Positions 8,601 through 17,553 of a DNA stretch of 64,000 nt are shown one piece after another. The notes beneath the pieces are model-generated. The model made no database searches. It was not told where the DNA came from and worked only from the letters and a program-made list of their open reading frames with translations. Position numbers and translations under genes: made by a program. The stretch is taken from NCBI RefSeq assembly GCF_028682455.1, contig NZ_JANHLD010000001.1, forward strand, positions 1,116,001 to 1,180,000, given 5' to 3'. Position 1 is the stretch's first letter. Each line of letters begins with the position of its first letter. Source of the stretch: Pseudomonas putida. Lineage in GTDB: Bacteria > Pseudomonadota > Gammaproteobacteria > Pseudomonadales > Pseudomonadaceae.

Positions 8601-11600
8601 CGTTTCCGCGTTTCTTCATCGATCGCCCGATCTTCGCCATCGTCCTCTCGGTGCTGATGATGATCGCAGGCGCGGTGGCCTTCTTCCAGCTGCCCCTCAG
8701 TGAATACCCGGCGGTTACGCCACCCACTGTACAAGTGACCGCCGCCTATCCGGGCGCCAACCCCAAGGTCATCGCCGAGACAGTCGCGGCACCGCTCGAG
8801 CAGGCAATAACCGGTGTGGAGGGCATGCTCTACATGTCTTCGCAATCGGCAACGGATGGCCGAATGATCCTCACGGTCACCTTTGCCCAGGGGACCAACG
8901 CCGACATGGCTCAGGTCCAGGTGCAAAACCGGGTCTCGCGCGTGTTGTCGCGGTTGCCCGAAGAGGTGCAGCGCCAGGGCGTGGTCACACAAAAGACCTC
9001 GCCGGACATTCTGATGGTGGTTCACCTGCTGTCGCCCGACAAACGCTACGACCCCCTGTACATCTCGAACTACGCCTACCTCCAGGTGCGCGACGAGTTG
9101 TCCCGCATCCAGGGTGTCAGCGATGTCCTGGTGTGGGGCGCTGGCGAGTACAGCATGCGCCTCTGGCTCGACCCGGACCTGATTGCCGCGCGCGGGCTGA
9201 CCGCTGGCGACGTGATTGGCGCAGTACGTGAACAGAACGTACAGGTGGCGGCCGGCTCGGTGGGCCAAGCGCCCGATTCCACCGCTGCATTCCAGATCAC
9301 GGTGAACACCCTCGGCCGCTTGAGCGACGAACAGCAGTTCGCTGACATCATCATTCACACCGGCGACAACGGCCAGGTGACCCGGCTGCGCGATGTCGCA
9401 CGGGTCGAGATGGGTGGCGATGCCTATGCACTGCGCAGTTTGCTCGATGGCGAACCGGCGGTTGCCTTGCAGATCATCCAGAGCCCCGGTGCGAATGCTC
9501 TGGATGTTGCCCAGGCGGTGCGTGAAACCGTACAGCGGCTTGAAGGTAACTTCCCTGCAGGACTCAGTTCGCGCATTGCCTATGACCCGACGGTGTTCGT
9601 TCGCGCTTCGCTGGAGACGGTGGCGACCACGTTGCTCGAAGCGATCCTGCTGGTGGTCATAGTGGTCGTGGTGTTCCTGCGCAACTGGCGGGCTTCGCTG
9701 ATCCCGCTGATGGCCGTGCCGGTGTCCCTGGTCGGTACTTTCGCCGTGATGCACCTGATGGGCTTTTCCCTCAACACCTTGTCGTTGTTCGGCCTGGTAC
9801 TTTCAATCGGTATCGTCGTCGACGATGCGATCGTGGTGGTCGAGAACGTCGAGCGACATATCGAGAATGGCGAGCCGCCTCTCCAGGCGGCACGGCGTGC
9901 CATGGACGAGGTGACCGGTCCGATCATTGCGATTACCTCGGTACTCGCTGCGGTATTCATCCCGACCGCGTTCCTGAGCGGCTTGCAGGGCGAGTTCTAT
10001 CGCCAGTTCGCGCTCACCATCGCCATCTCGACCATTCTCTCGGCGGTCAACTCGCTGACCCTGAGCCCGGCACTCGCCGGCATGCTGTTGCGTCCGCGCA
10101 AGGCCGGGATCGCCCGTGATCCGCACAGCCTGCAGGGGCGCGTTGCGGCTGTGCTGCAAGCGCTAGGGCGGCCATTGCAGCGTGTCCCGGGTATTTATGG
10201 CAACACCGTGCGCAAGGTCGTGCGGGTCAGCGGGGTGGCACTACTGGTGTACGTTGGGCTCCTGGGCCTGACCTTCTTCGGCTTCCAGGCCGTTGCGCCG
10301 GGCTTCGTGCCGATGCAGGACAAGTACTACCTGGTCGGCATCGCCCAATTGCCGAACGCGGCATCGCTGGATCGCACCGAAGGCGTGGTCAAGCAGATGT
10401 CCAAGGTTGCGCTGGCCGAACCCGGTGTTGAAAGCGTCGTTGCGTTCCCCGGGCTGTCGATCAATGGCTTCGTCAATGTCCCGAACGCCGCAGTGATTTT
10501 CATCATGCTCGACCCGTTCAAGGACCGCGCGACGCCTGAGCTCGGGGCGGCCGCGATTGCCGGGCGCCTGCAAGCGCAATTCGCCACGATTCCCGACGGC
10601 TTTCTCGGCGTGTTCCCGCCACCGCCGGTGCCTGGCCTGGGGGCTACCGGTGGTTTCAAGATGCAGGTCGAGGACCGTGGCGGTGCTGGCCTTGAAGCCC
10701 TGGTCCAGCAGACCCGGATCCTGATGATGAAGGCCAACGAGTCTGGCCAGCTGGCAGGGCTGATGACCAGCTTCGACATCAATGCGCCGCAGCTCGACGT
10801 GGTCATCGATCGTACCCAGGCGAAAAGCCAGGGGGTGAAGCTTGCGGATGTGTTCGAGTCGCTGCAGGTCTACCTGGGCTCGCTCTACATCAATGACTTC
10901 AACCGCTTTGGCCGCACCTACAAGGTGACCGCCCAAGCCGATGCCGACCATCGCATGCAGGCCGAAGCCATCGGCCGCCTGCAGGTTCGCAACGAGGCGG
11001 GGGCGATGTTGCCGTTGTCTTCGTTTGTAACGGTCTCGCCGAGCTCCGGCCCGGACCGGGTGATCCGCTACAACGGCTACCCCTCGGCCGATATCACCGG
11101 CGGCGCGATGCCCGGGGTCAGTTCGGGGCAAGCGGTGGCGGTCATGGAGCGTCTCGCCAAGGAGGTGTTGCCAGAAGGCATGAGCGTTGAGTGGACCGAC
11201 CTGACCTACCAGCAGAAACTGGCCGGTGATAGCGCGTTGTTCATCTTCCCGCTGTGCGTACTGCTCGCCTACCTGATCCTCGCGGCGCAGTACAACAGCT
11301 GGTTGCTGCCGCTGGCGGTGCTGCTGATCGTGCCGATGTGCCTGTTGAGCGCAATCATCGGCGTGTGGATCGTGGATGGCGACAACAACGTCTTCGTGCA
11401 GATTGGCCTGGTCGTGCTTGTGGGCCTGGCCGCGAAGAACGCCATTCTCATTGTCGAGTTTGCACGAACGCTGGAAGCCCAGGGATCGAGCACGCTGGAC
11501 GCGGTGGTCGAGGCGTGCCGATTGCGGCTGCGGCCAATCCTGATGACCTCGCTTGCCTTCATAGCCGGTGTCGTGCCGCTGGTGCTGGCGAGCGGCGCCG

Positions 11601-11773
11601 GGGCCGAGATGCGCCAGGCGATGGGCGTCGCGGTGTTTGCCGGGATGCTCGGGGTGACCTTGTTCGGCTTGTTCCTGACACCGGTTTTCTATGTGCTGAT
11701 CCGCGCCCTGACGGTTCGCTGGGAGCGGTACAGGGAAAAATTGCAGCCGCAGCTGGAGGAGAGCAGCTCATGA
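8597..11773 (+). CDS. RND multidrug efflux transporter, MexF/HAE1 type
   Basis: 1058-residue inner-membrane proton-driven exporter. It starts MTFPRFFIDRPIFAIVLSVL (TM1) and has two large periplasmic loops (about 35-335 and 560-870). The TM4 proton-relay motif IGIVVDDAIVVVENVERH has the paired Asp, and the last helices (GVTLFGLFLTPVFYVLI) are family-typical. The N-terminal third is closely MexF-like (GVEGMLYMSSQS), so the pump most likely belongs to the MexEF-OprN branch; actual substrates cannot be read. It is coupled to its neighbours by ATGA overlaps on both sides. Confidence 0.92.
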   Translation: MTFPRFFIDRPIFAIVLSVLMMIAGAVAFFQLPLSEYPAVTPPTVQVTAAYPGANPKVIAETVAAPLEQAITGVEGMLYMSSQSATDGRMILTVTFAQGTNADMAQVQVQNRVSRVLSRLPEEVQRQGVVTQKTSPDILMVVHLLSPDKRYDPLYISNYAYLQVRDELSRIQGVSDVLVWGAGEYSMRLWLDPDLIAARGLTAGDVIGAVREQNVQVAAGSVGQAPDSTAAFQITVNTLGRLSDEQQFADIIIHTGDNGQVTRLRDVARVEMGGDAYALRSLLDGEPAVALQIIQSPGANALDVAQAVRETVQRLEGNFPAGLSSRIAYDPTVFVRASLETVATTLLEAILLVVIVVVVFLRNWRASLIPLMAVPVSLVGTFAVMHLMGFSLNTLSLFGLVLSIGIVVDDAIVVVENVERHIENGEPPLQAARRAMDEVTGPIIAITSVLAAVFIPTAFLSGLQGEFYRQFALTIAISTILSAVNSLTLSPALAGMLLRPRKAGIARDPHSLQGRVAAVLQALGRPLQRVPGIYGNTVRKVVRVSGVALLVYVGLLGLTFFGFQAVAPGFVPMQDKYYLVGIAQLPNAASLDRTEGVVKQMSKVALAEPGVESVVAFPGLSINGFVNVPNAAVIFIMLDPFKDRATPELGAAAIAGRLQAQFATIPDGFLGVFPPPPVPGLGATGGFKMQVEDRGGAGLEALVQQTRILMMKANESGQLAGLMTSFDINAPQLDVVIDRTQAKSQGVKLADVFESLQVYLGSLYINDFNRFGRTYKVTAQADADHRMQAEAIGRLQVRNEAGAMLPLSSFVTVSPSSGPDRVIRYNGYPSADITGGAMPGVSSGQAVAVMERLAKEVLPEGMSVEWTDLTYQQKLAGDSALFIFPLCVLLAYLILAAQYNSWLLPLAVLLIVPMCLLSAIIGVWIVDGDNNVFVQIGLVVLVGLAAKNAILIVEFARTLEAQGSSTLDAVVEACRLRLRPILMTSLAFIAGVVPLVLASGAGAEMRQAMGVAVFAGMLGVTLFGLFLTPVFYVLIRALTVRWERYREKLQPQLEESSS

Positions 11774-13263
11774 AAAACCTTGTCCAGAACCTGCTGCTAC
11801 CCCTTGGCGCGGCCTTGCTGCTGGGCGGGTGTGCGGCGGTAGGCCCCGACTATTCTGCGCCATCGGCGACGGCGCGCTATCCGGTCAGTTTCGGGGAGGG
11901 CTCGCAGGGGCTCGGCCCGGGAAATGTCGAGGTCCAGTGGTGGCGCGCCTTTGATGAGCCGGTGCTGGTGAGCTTGATTCAGCGCGCACTCGCCGCCAAC
12001 CATGACATCGCCATCGCAGCCATGCGCCTTGAAGAAGCCAAGGCCATTCTGCGCGAGAACCGCCAAAGCTTCCTGCCGAGCGGCGGGCCTGCCTTCGGTT
12101 ATGAAAGTTTCAAGCGCAGCGATGCTGAAACACCCTCCGGGCAGGCGCGGCATATCGAGACCTATCGCGCTTCAGTCGATGCCTCGTGGGAAATCGACCT
12201 GTTCGGTCGCGTGCGGCGATCCGTGGAGGCGGCCCAGGCCCAAGCGGGCTCGCGCGAGGCGCTGCTGCGCGATGTGCAAGCCAGCGTCGCTGCGGCGGTG
12301 GCGGCCACCTGGTTCGAACTGCGTGGTCTGCAAGTCGAACGGGCAGTCGTTGACGACATCAGTAAAAGCCAGCGCGAAAGCCTGCACATGGTCGAGCGCC
12401 TTGTCCAAGCGGGTTCCGCCCACGAAGTCGACCGGCTGCGTGCCGAGGCGTTCCTGCACGCTGTAGAGGCTACCGCCCCGGACCTTGAACGGCGCCGCGC
12501 AGCGTCCAGCAATGCCTTGGCGGTGCTTCTCGGTGAGGCGCCGCAGACCTTCGGGTTGCCTGCTGCTTCAGCCGAGCTACACACCCTGGCCATTCGAACG
12601 ATCGGGATAGGCGACCCCGCCGGGCTCCTGGCTCGGCGTGCCGATATCGTCGCAGCCGAACGCAACCTTGCCGCCGCGACGGCGCAGATCGGCGTGGAGA
12701 CCGCCGGCCTGTATCCCGAGGTGCAGGTGCGGGGTTCGCTCGGCCTGGTTGCCGGCAGCCTTGATGCGTTGAACGACGCCGGAGCCCCCTCGAACTTCAT
12801 TGCCCCGGTGATTCGCTGGTCGCTGCTCGATCGTGGGCGGGTGCGCGCGCGGATTGCCGCCAGCGAGGCCCGCAGCCAGCAAGCGTTGCTCCTCTACGAG
12901 CAGACGCTGTTGCGCGCCTTGCAGGAAACCGATGATGCCTTCAAAGGCTATGGTGCCGCAGGTAGCACCCTGGCGCTCCAGCTGCTGGAGTCAGCGGCAA
13001 GTCGCGAGGCAGCGCGTCTTGCGCGGGAGCGTTTTTCAGCAGGCGAGGGGCTTTACCTGGAGGTGCTGGAGGCCGAGCGATCCGACTTGAACAGTCGGCG
13101 TGCGCTGGCGGTCGCCCGTACCAATCAGCGCCTGGCGGTGGTCAGCATCTACAAGGCGCTGGGGGGTGGCTGGGAGGTTTGCACGCAGCCGGACCAGGAC
13201 TGCAGCGGCGCGGGTGAAAGCAAAAGCTTGTCATTTGTGCGACAGATCAGCGCCAGGCCTTGA
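11770..13263 (+). CDS. RND outer-membrane channel lipoprotein, NodT/OprN-type
   Basis: 497-residue TolC-like outer-membrane factor completing the tripartite pump. It has a lipobox LGGC at Cys21, then the family's N-terminal VGPDY and WWRAFDEP motifs, two OEP repeats with long alpha-helices (about 60-270 and 275-470), and SLGLVAGS. The ATG at 11770 overlaps the pump stop (ATGA). The last codons and stop overlap the -35 of a CueR-type promoter that serves the next gene, so the copper gene is separately switched even though it lies in tandem only 58 bp downstream. Confidence 0.9.
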   Translation: MKNLVQNLLLPLGAALLLGGCAAVGPDYSAPSATARYPVSFGEGSQGLGPGNVEVQWWRAFDEPVLVSLIQRALAANHDIAIAAMRLEEAKAILRENRQSFLPSGGPAFGYESFKRSDAETPSGQARHIETYRASVDASWEIDLFGRVRRSVEAAQAQAGSREALLRDVQASVAAAVAATWFELRGLQVERAVVDDISKSQRESLHMVERLVQAGSAHEVDRLRAEAFLHAVEATAPDLERRRAASSNALAVLLGEAPQTFGLPAASAELHTLAIRTIGIGDPAGLLARRADIVAAERNLAAATAQIGVETAGLYPEVQVRGSLGLVAGSLDALNDAGAPSNFIAPVIRWSLLDRGRVRARIAASEARSQQALLLYEQTLLRALQETDDAFKGYGAAGSTLALQLLESAASREAARLARERFSAGEGLYLEVLEAERSDLNSRRALAVARTNQRLAVVSIYKALGGGWEVCTQPDQDCSGAGESKSLSFVRQISARP

Positions 13264-13290
13264 CCTTCCCCCGTTGGGAGGCTTCAAGCT
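13260..13290 (+). promoter_or_regulatory. CueR-type promoter/operator for copA
   Basis: -35 TTGACC at 13260-13265, a 19-bp spacer, then -10 CAAGCT at 13285-13290. The spacer holds CTTCCCCCGTTGGGAGGCTT, close to the CueR operator pattern ACCTTCC...GGAAGGT. The -35 contains the TGA stop of the upstream outer-membrane-channel gene. The leader to the copA ATG is about 25 nt. Confidence 0.75.
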
Positions 13291-13321
13291 TTCGTCAACA
13301 GCACATTAGAGGAGTAATCCA

Positions 13322-15877
13322 ATGGCTTCTGTCGAGGTTCAACCAGGCTCCAAATCACCCGTGTCTTCCAGTCGTCTGAGTCTGCCGGTCGATGGCATGA
13401 CCTGCGCCTCTTGCGTAGGTCGGGTCGAGCGTGCGCTCAAGGCGGTACCCGGCGTCGATTTGGCTGCAGTCAACCTTGCCACCGAGCGCGCCGATATCAC
13501 CTTCAACGGCCAGGCCGACCCACAGGCGGCGGTCACTGCCATCGAGCGCGCAGGCTATGCCGTGCGCGAAGAGACCCTTGAGCTGGCGATCGAAGGCATG
13601 ACGTGCGCCTCCTGTGTTGGCCGTGTCGAGAAAGCGCTGAAGAAAGTCCCGGGTGTGCTCGAAGCCAACGTCAACCTGGCGACCGAGCGCGCTCGGGTGC
13701 GCCACCTGGCCGGAGTGGTGTCGGCCGCCGACCTGGAAGCGGCAATCAAACACGCCGGGTACAGCGCCCGCCGTTTGTCTGCTGAAACCCAACAGGCAGG
13801 CGATGCCGACGGCGACCGCCGTGAACGCGAAGCCCGCGGATTGCGGCGCTCCTTGCTGATTGCGGCGGTCCTCACCTTGCCGGTGTTCATCCTGGAGATG
13901 GGCTCGCACCTGATACCCGGCATGCACCATTGGGTGATGGAAAACATCGGGCAGCAGACTAACTGGTACATGCAGTTTGTCCTCGCTACCCTGGTGCTGT
14001 TCGGTCCGGGGCTGCGCTTCTTCCACAAGGGCGTGCCCGCGTTGTTGCGCGGCGCTCCAGACATGAACTCGCTGGTCTCGGTCGGTACCGCTGCAGCCTA
14101 TGGCTATTCGGTGGTAGCCACCTTCGTCCCCAAGGTGCTGCCGCCAGGCACCGCCAACGTTTATTTCGAAGCCGCGGTGGTCATCGTTACCCTGATCCTG
14201 CTGGGGCGCACGCTTGAGGCACGCGCCAAGGGCAAGACCTCGCAAGCCATCAAGCGCCTGGTCGGGCTGCAAGCCAAGACCGCGCGCGTCGAGCGCAATG
14301 GCAAGACCCTCGAGGTTGCTCTCGACGAGGTCACCACTGGCGATATTGTATTCGTGCGTCCGGGCGAGAAGGTGCCGGTCGATGGCGAAGTCATCGAGGG
14401 CTCCTCCTACGTTGACGAGAGCATGATCAGTGGCGAACCGGTGCCCGTGTCCAAAGGCGTGGGCGCCGAAGTGGTCGGCGGTACGATCAACAAGACCGGG
14501 GCGTTCAGTTTCCGCGTCACCAAGGTCGGCGCCAACACTGTGCTGGCCCAGATCATCCGCCTGGTGGAGGAAGCACAGGGCTCCAAGCTGCCGATCCAGG
14601 CACTGGTCGACAAGGTGACCATGTGGTTCGTGCCAGCAGTGATGCTCGCCGCCACGCTGACTTTCCTGGTCTGGCTGGTGTTCGGTCCGGAACCGGCGCT
14701 GACCTTCGCCCTGGTCAACGCCGTGGCGGTGCTGATTATCGCCTGCCCATGCGCCATGGGCCTTGCCACACCGACCTCGATCATGGTCGGTACCGGGCGG
14801 GCGGCCGAGCTCGGCGTACTGTTCCGCAAGGGCGAAGCCTTGCAAGCGCTGCGTGATGTGACCGTCGTTGCAGTCGACAAGACCGGCACCTTGACCAAAG
14901 GCCGCCCGGAACTGACCGACCTGATCACCGCCGAAGGCTTTGAGTACGACGAAGTGCTCGCCCTGGTTGCAGCGGTCGAGACCCGCTCCGAACACCCGAT
15001 AGCCGAAGCTATTGTGGTGGCGGCAGAACAGCGCGGCCTCACAGTCGCTGCGGTCGAGCGATTCGATGCCACACCAGGCTTCGGTGTGTCTGCCACCGTC
15101 GCTGGCCGCACCGTCGCCGTGGGCGCGGATCGCTTCATGACCCAGCTTGGTCTTGATGTGTCCGGTTTCCTGGCCACTGCCAAGCGCCTCGGCGAGCAAG
15201 GCAAGAGTCCGCTGTATGCAGCGATCGACGGCCAACTGGCAGCGGTGATTGCGGTCGCCGACCCAATCAAGGAGTCGACGCCCGAGGCCATCAAGGCGCT
15301 GCATGCGCTTGGCCTGAAGGTCGCGATGATCACCGGCGACAACGCGGCAACCGCAGCGGCGATTGCCAAGCAGCTGGGTATCGATGAGGTGGCCGCCGAA
15401 GTCCTGCCCGACGGCAAGGTTGCGGCACTGAAGAAATTCCGCAGCGAGGGTGCGCGGGTAGCGTTCGTCGGTGACGGCATCAACGATGCGCCGGCACTGG
15501 CCGAAGCCGACGTCGGCCTGGCCATCGGTACCGGCACTGACGTGGCGATCGAAGCGGCCGACGTGGTGCTGATGTCGGGTGACCTGCGCGGCGTGCCGAA
15601 TGCCATCGCCCTCAGCCAGGCGACCATTCGTAACATCAAGCAGAACCTGTTCTGGGCCTTCGCCTACAACGCGGTGCTGATCCCGGTCGCGGCGGGGGTG
15701 TTGTACCCGGTGAACGGCAGCTTGCTCTCGCCGATTTTCGCCGCAGCGGCGATGGCGCTTTCCAGCGTATTCGTGCTCGGCAACGCGCTGCGGCTCAAAC
15801 GCCTGCAGGCTCCGCTGTCGGTTGAATCGCGCGCCGAGAGCGCCGCAAGCAGCAACGCCGCCGTACCGGCGAATTGA
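13322..15877 (+). CDS. copA: copper-exporting P1B-type ATPase
   Basis: 851-residue Cu(I)-translocating ATPase of the inner membrane. Two N-terminal HMA metal-binding domains each carry GMTCASC (Cys28/Cys31 and Cys95/Cys98). Downstream are the actuator TGES-like loop ([10 protein letters not shown]), the membrane metal site CPCAMG, the phosphorylation motif DKTGTLTKG, the P1B marker SEHPIAEAI, and the hinge [10 protein letters not shown]. Order and length are those of bacterial CopA/CueA. GAGGAG lies upstream of the ATG at 13322. The CueR-type promoter immediately upstream predicts Cu(I) induction. The downstream reductase, small protein and copZ make this a copper-handling island. Confidence 0.93.
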   Translation: MASVEVQPGSKSPVSSSRLSLPVDGMTCASCVGRVERALKAVPGVDLAAVNLATERADITFNGQADPQAAVTAIERAGYAVREETLELAIEGMTCASCVGRVEKALKKVPGVLEANVNLATERARVRHLAGVVSAADLEAAIKHAGYSARRLSAETQQAGDADGDRREREARGLRRSLLIAAVLTLPVFILEMGSHLIPGMHHWVMENIGQQTNWYMQFVLATLVLFGPGLRFFHKGVPALLRGAPDMNSLVSVGTAAAYGYSVVATFVPKVLPPGTANVYFEAAVVIVTLILLGRTLEARAKGKTSQAIKRLVGLQAKTARVERNGKTLEVALDEVTTGDIVFVRPGEKVPVDGEVIEGSSYVDESMISGEPVPVSKGVGAEVVGGTINKTGAFSFRVTKVGANTVLAQIIRLVEEAQGSKLPIQALVDKVTMWFVPAVMLAATLTFLVWLVFGPEPALTFALVNAVAVLIIACPCAMGLATPTSIMVGTGRAAELGVLFRKGEALQALRDVTVVAVDKTGTLTKGRPELTDLITAEGFEYDEVLALVAAVETRSEHPIAEAIVVAAEQRGLTVAAVERFDATPGFGVSATVAGRTVAVGADRFMTQLGLDVSGFLATAKRLGEQGKSPLYAAIDGQLAAVIAVADPIKESTPEAIKALHALGLKVAMITGDNAATAAAIAKQLGIDEVAAEVLPDGKVAALKKFRSEGARVAFVGDGINDAPALAEADVGLAIGTGTDVAIEAADVVLMSGDLRGVPNAIALSQATIRNIKQNLFWAFAYNAVLIPVAAGVLYPVNGSLLSPIFAAAAMALSSVFVLGNALRLKRLQAPLSVESRAESAASSNAAVPAN

Positions 15878-15882
15878 CCCTT

Positions 15883-15911
15883 GATCAACCCGGCCTGCGG
15901 GCCGGTTGATC
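15883..15911 (+). terminator. hairpin between copA and the reductase gene
   Basis: GATCAACCCGGCC, a 3-nt loop, and GGCCGGTTGATC form a 12-bp stem with one bulged C directly after the copA stop. There is no U-run, so it may only attenuate read-through into the downstream reductase gene or protect the copA mRNA end. Confidence 0.5.
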
Positions 15912-15935
15912 CAGCCCCTTGAGAAGAGCGTCCTG

Positions 15936-16955
15936 ATGAAACAGATCGAGATACGCCAGGCCGGACGGACCATCGTTGTGCCAGACGGTATGACGATCCT
16001 GGAAGCGGCCCTCGCCGACGGTATCGCCTACCCCCATGGCTGCCGGTCCGGGCGCTGCGGGTCGTGCAAGTCACGGCTGATCAGTGGCGAAGTGGAGCTG
16101 CTGGAACACAGCCGCTTCGCGCTCTCGCAGGAGGAGAAGTGCCTGGGGCTGGTCCTTGCCTGTCGGGCCCTCCCGCGAACCGATGCGATCGTCGCCTGGC
16201 TTGGCGGCGACGAGCAGCTGCCGGTCCATCCCCGTCGTCAGCTCAACTGCCGGGTCAAAGCCATCGACAATGCCACCCACGATATCAAGCGTATCCAGCT
16301 CGATATCGGCGAGGCCGAGCCGCTGGCGTTCACCGCAGGCCAATATGCGCAGCTTACCTTCCCGGGTGCGCCTGGCCGCGATTACTCGATGGCGAACCGG
16401 CCTGGCGAGCGAGTGCTGGAGTTTCACATACGACGGGTGCCGGACGGCGCCACCACCGGGCGCGTTCACCAGCTGTTGCAGCCCGGCGACCCGGTAGCGC
16501 TCGAAGGGCCGTTCGGCTCTGCCTGCCTGCGCGAGCAACACACCGGGCCGATCTTGTGCATCGCCGGTGGCTCGGGCCTTGCGCCTATCAAGGCGATCGT
16601 CGAGGCAGCCGTTGCCCAGGGCATGAAGCAACCGATCCACGTTTATTTTGGGGCGCGCAGCGAGCGTGACCTCTATCTGGTCGAGCACTTCCAGGCGCTG
16701 GCGCGACAGTACGCCAACCTGAGGTTTATCCCTGTGCTCTCGGACGTCGCCGTTACGGGGCATTGGCGTACCGGCTACGTCACCGATGCGATAGCCCACG
16801 ACCTGGCCGATCTCGATGGCTGGAAAGCCTATGTGGCAGGGCCGCCATTGATGGTGGAGGCGGCTATGCAGATCACCCAGGCCCGCGCACTACGTACCGA
16901 AGACCTGCATGCCGACGTGTTCTTCACGCCTGCGGGAGAAAATGAGGAGACATGA
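15936..16955 (+). CDS. 2Fe-2S ferredoxin/FAD/NAD(P)H oxidoreductase in the copper island
   Basis: 339 residues with three modules. The N-terminal plant-type [2Fe-2S] domain has ligands in the C-x4-C-x2-C pattern (HGCRSGRCGSCK) and a fourth Cys in LACR. A ferredoxin-reductase FAD domain follows at about 98-200, with RDYSMAN for flavin binding. The C-terminal NAD(P) domain has CIAGGSGLAPIKA near its start and the end motif DVFFTPAG. This layout equals the reductase components of ring-hydroxylating or multicomponent monooxygenases (PhoA2/AscD type), but no oxygenase is nearby. Lying between copA and copZ, it may donate electrons in copper stress, for example Cu(II) reduction or Fe-S repair; this is inference. 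The ATG at 15936 fits the domain start; ribosome site weak. Confidence 0.82.
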   Translation: MKQIEIRQAGRTIVVPDGMTILEAALADGIAYPHGCRSGRCGSCKSRLISGEVELLEHSRFALSQEEKCLGLVLACRALPRTDAIVAWLGGDEQLPVHPRRQLNCRVKAIDNATHDIKRIQLDIGEAEPLAFTAGQYAQLTFPGAPGRDYSMANRPGERVLEFHIRRVPDGATTGRVHQLLQPGDPVALEGPFGSACLREQHTGPILCIAGGSGLAPIKAIVEAAVAQGMKQPIHVYFGARSERDLYLVEHFQALARQYANLRFIPVLSDVAVTGHWRTGYVTDAIAHDLADLDGWKAYVAGPPLMVEAAMQITQARALRTEDLHADVFFTPAGENEET

Positions 16956-16956
16956 T

Positions 16957-17208
16957 GTGAACAAGTTAGTTGTTACTGCCCTGATAGTTGCCACTATTGC
17001 ACTGGCTTCCCCTGCGATCATGGCAAAAGGCGGTAACCCGCATAACAATGGCAATTATGATTTAAAGAAGATAGACACTACGCCGCTGCTGGTGTGGCGA
17101 AATGGAAAGTTGGTGAAAAACCCAGCGTACGCAATCGAGCGCAGCAACGCCCAGGACCAGTCTAGGCAAGCCTCCCGCGCCAGCGAAGAAGGCATGCAAG
17201 ACGAATGA
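16957..17208 (+). CDS. small exported protein of unknown function, copper island
   Basis: 83 residues from a GTG start at 16957, one base after the reductase stop, with AGGAG 7 nt upstream inside the reductase 3' end. A signal peptide spans about residues 1-23 (ending PAIMA), leaving a mature protein of about 60 residues starting KGGNPHNNGNYDLKKID. It contains LLVWRNGKLVKNPAYAIE and a polar tail with several Gln/Ser/Glu and no Cys; His/Asn and two Met are the only possible metal ligands. The coding AT content is higher than its neighbours. I do not recognise a family. Tight coupling to the reductase gene suggests a shared role. Confidence 0.7.
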   Translation: MNKLVVTALIVATIALASPAIMAKGGNPHNNGNYDLKKIDTTPLLVWRNGKLVKNPAYAIERSNAQDQSRQASRASEEGMQDE

Positions 17209-17236
17209 CTCGTTGGTTTATTTCGCTTCAAAGTGA

Positions 17237-17267
17237 TTGACCTTGCCCCACGGGCAAGCACTAGACT
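17237..17267 (+). promoter_or_regulatory. CueR-type promoter/operator for copZ
   Basis: -35 TTGACC (17237-17242), 19-bp spacer, -10 TAGACT (17262-17267). The spacer carries a perfect dyad CTTGCCC-CAC-GGGCAAG, the symmetry expected for a CueR dimer. It lies 33 bp before the copZ ATG. No cueR gene is in the window, so the regulator must act in trans. Confidence 0.82.
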
Positions 17268-17299
17268 TTTTGAACGTCGTCAATAATCAGGAGATACAG

Positions 17300-17494
17300 A
17301 TGCATAGTTTCCATGTTCCCAATATGACCTGCGGTGGCTGCGCAAAATCGGTTACCAATGCACTTAAAAGTATTGATTCGGACGCGAAAGTTGAAACTAA
17401 CCCGTCAGCTCGCGAAGTGAAGGTCGAAAGTTCGCTGGACAGGGACGCTTTCGTCCAAGTGCTTGGCGAAGCCGGCTATCCCGTCAAGCAGTAA
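17300..17494 (+). CDS. copZ: copper chaperone CopZ-like (HMA domain)
   Basis: 64-residue single HMA domain with the Cu(I)-binding loop NMTCGGC (MxCxxC) near the N-terminus and the usual beta-alpha-beta-beta-alpha-beta pattern ending AGYPVKQ. It would carry Cu(I) in the cytoplasm to the HMA domains of CopA or to CueR. AGGAG lies 7 nt before the ATG at 17300. The CueR-type promoter directly upstream gives it its own copper induction, separate from that of copA. Confidence 0.9.
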   Translation: MHSFHVPNMTCGGCAKSVTNALKSIDSDAKVETNPSAREVKVESSLDRDAFVQVLGEAGYPVKQ

Positions 17495-17553
17495 CCCGTG
17501 GTTTGCAGGCCGCACCTGGCCTCATCGCTGGCAAGCCAGTTCCTGCAGGCTTG

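Noticed and set aside
7434..13263. Calling the pump specifically MexEF-OprN
   Set aside because: Only family-level likeness can be judged by eye; no mexT/mexS gene is adjacent, so orthology is not shown.
13355..15973. 872-residue open frame on the minus strand
   Set aside because: It is antisense to copA, its translation is His/Gln/Arg-rich with no domain, and copA has every motif of its family. Long antisense frames are expected in GC-rich codon-biased genes.
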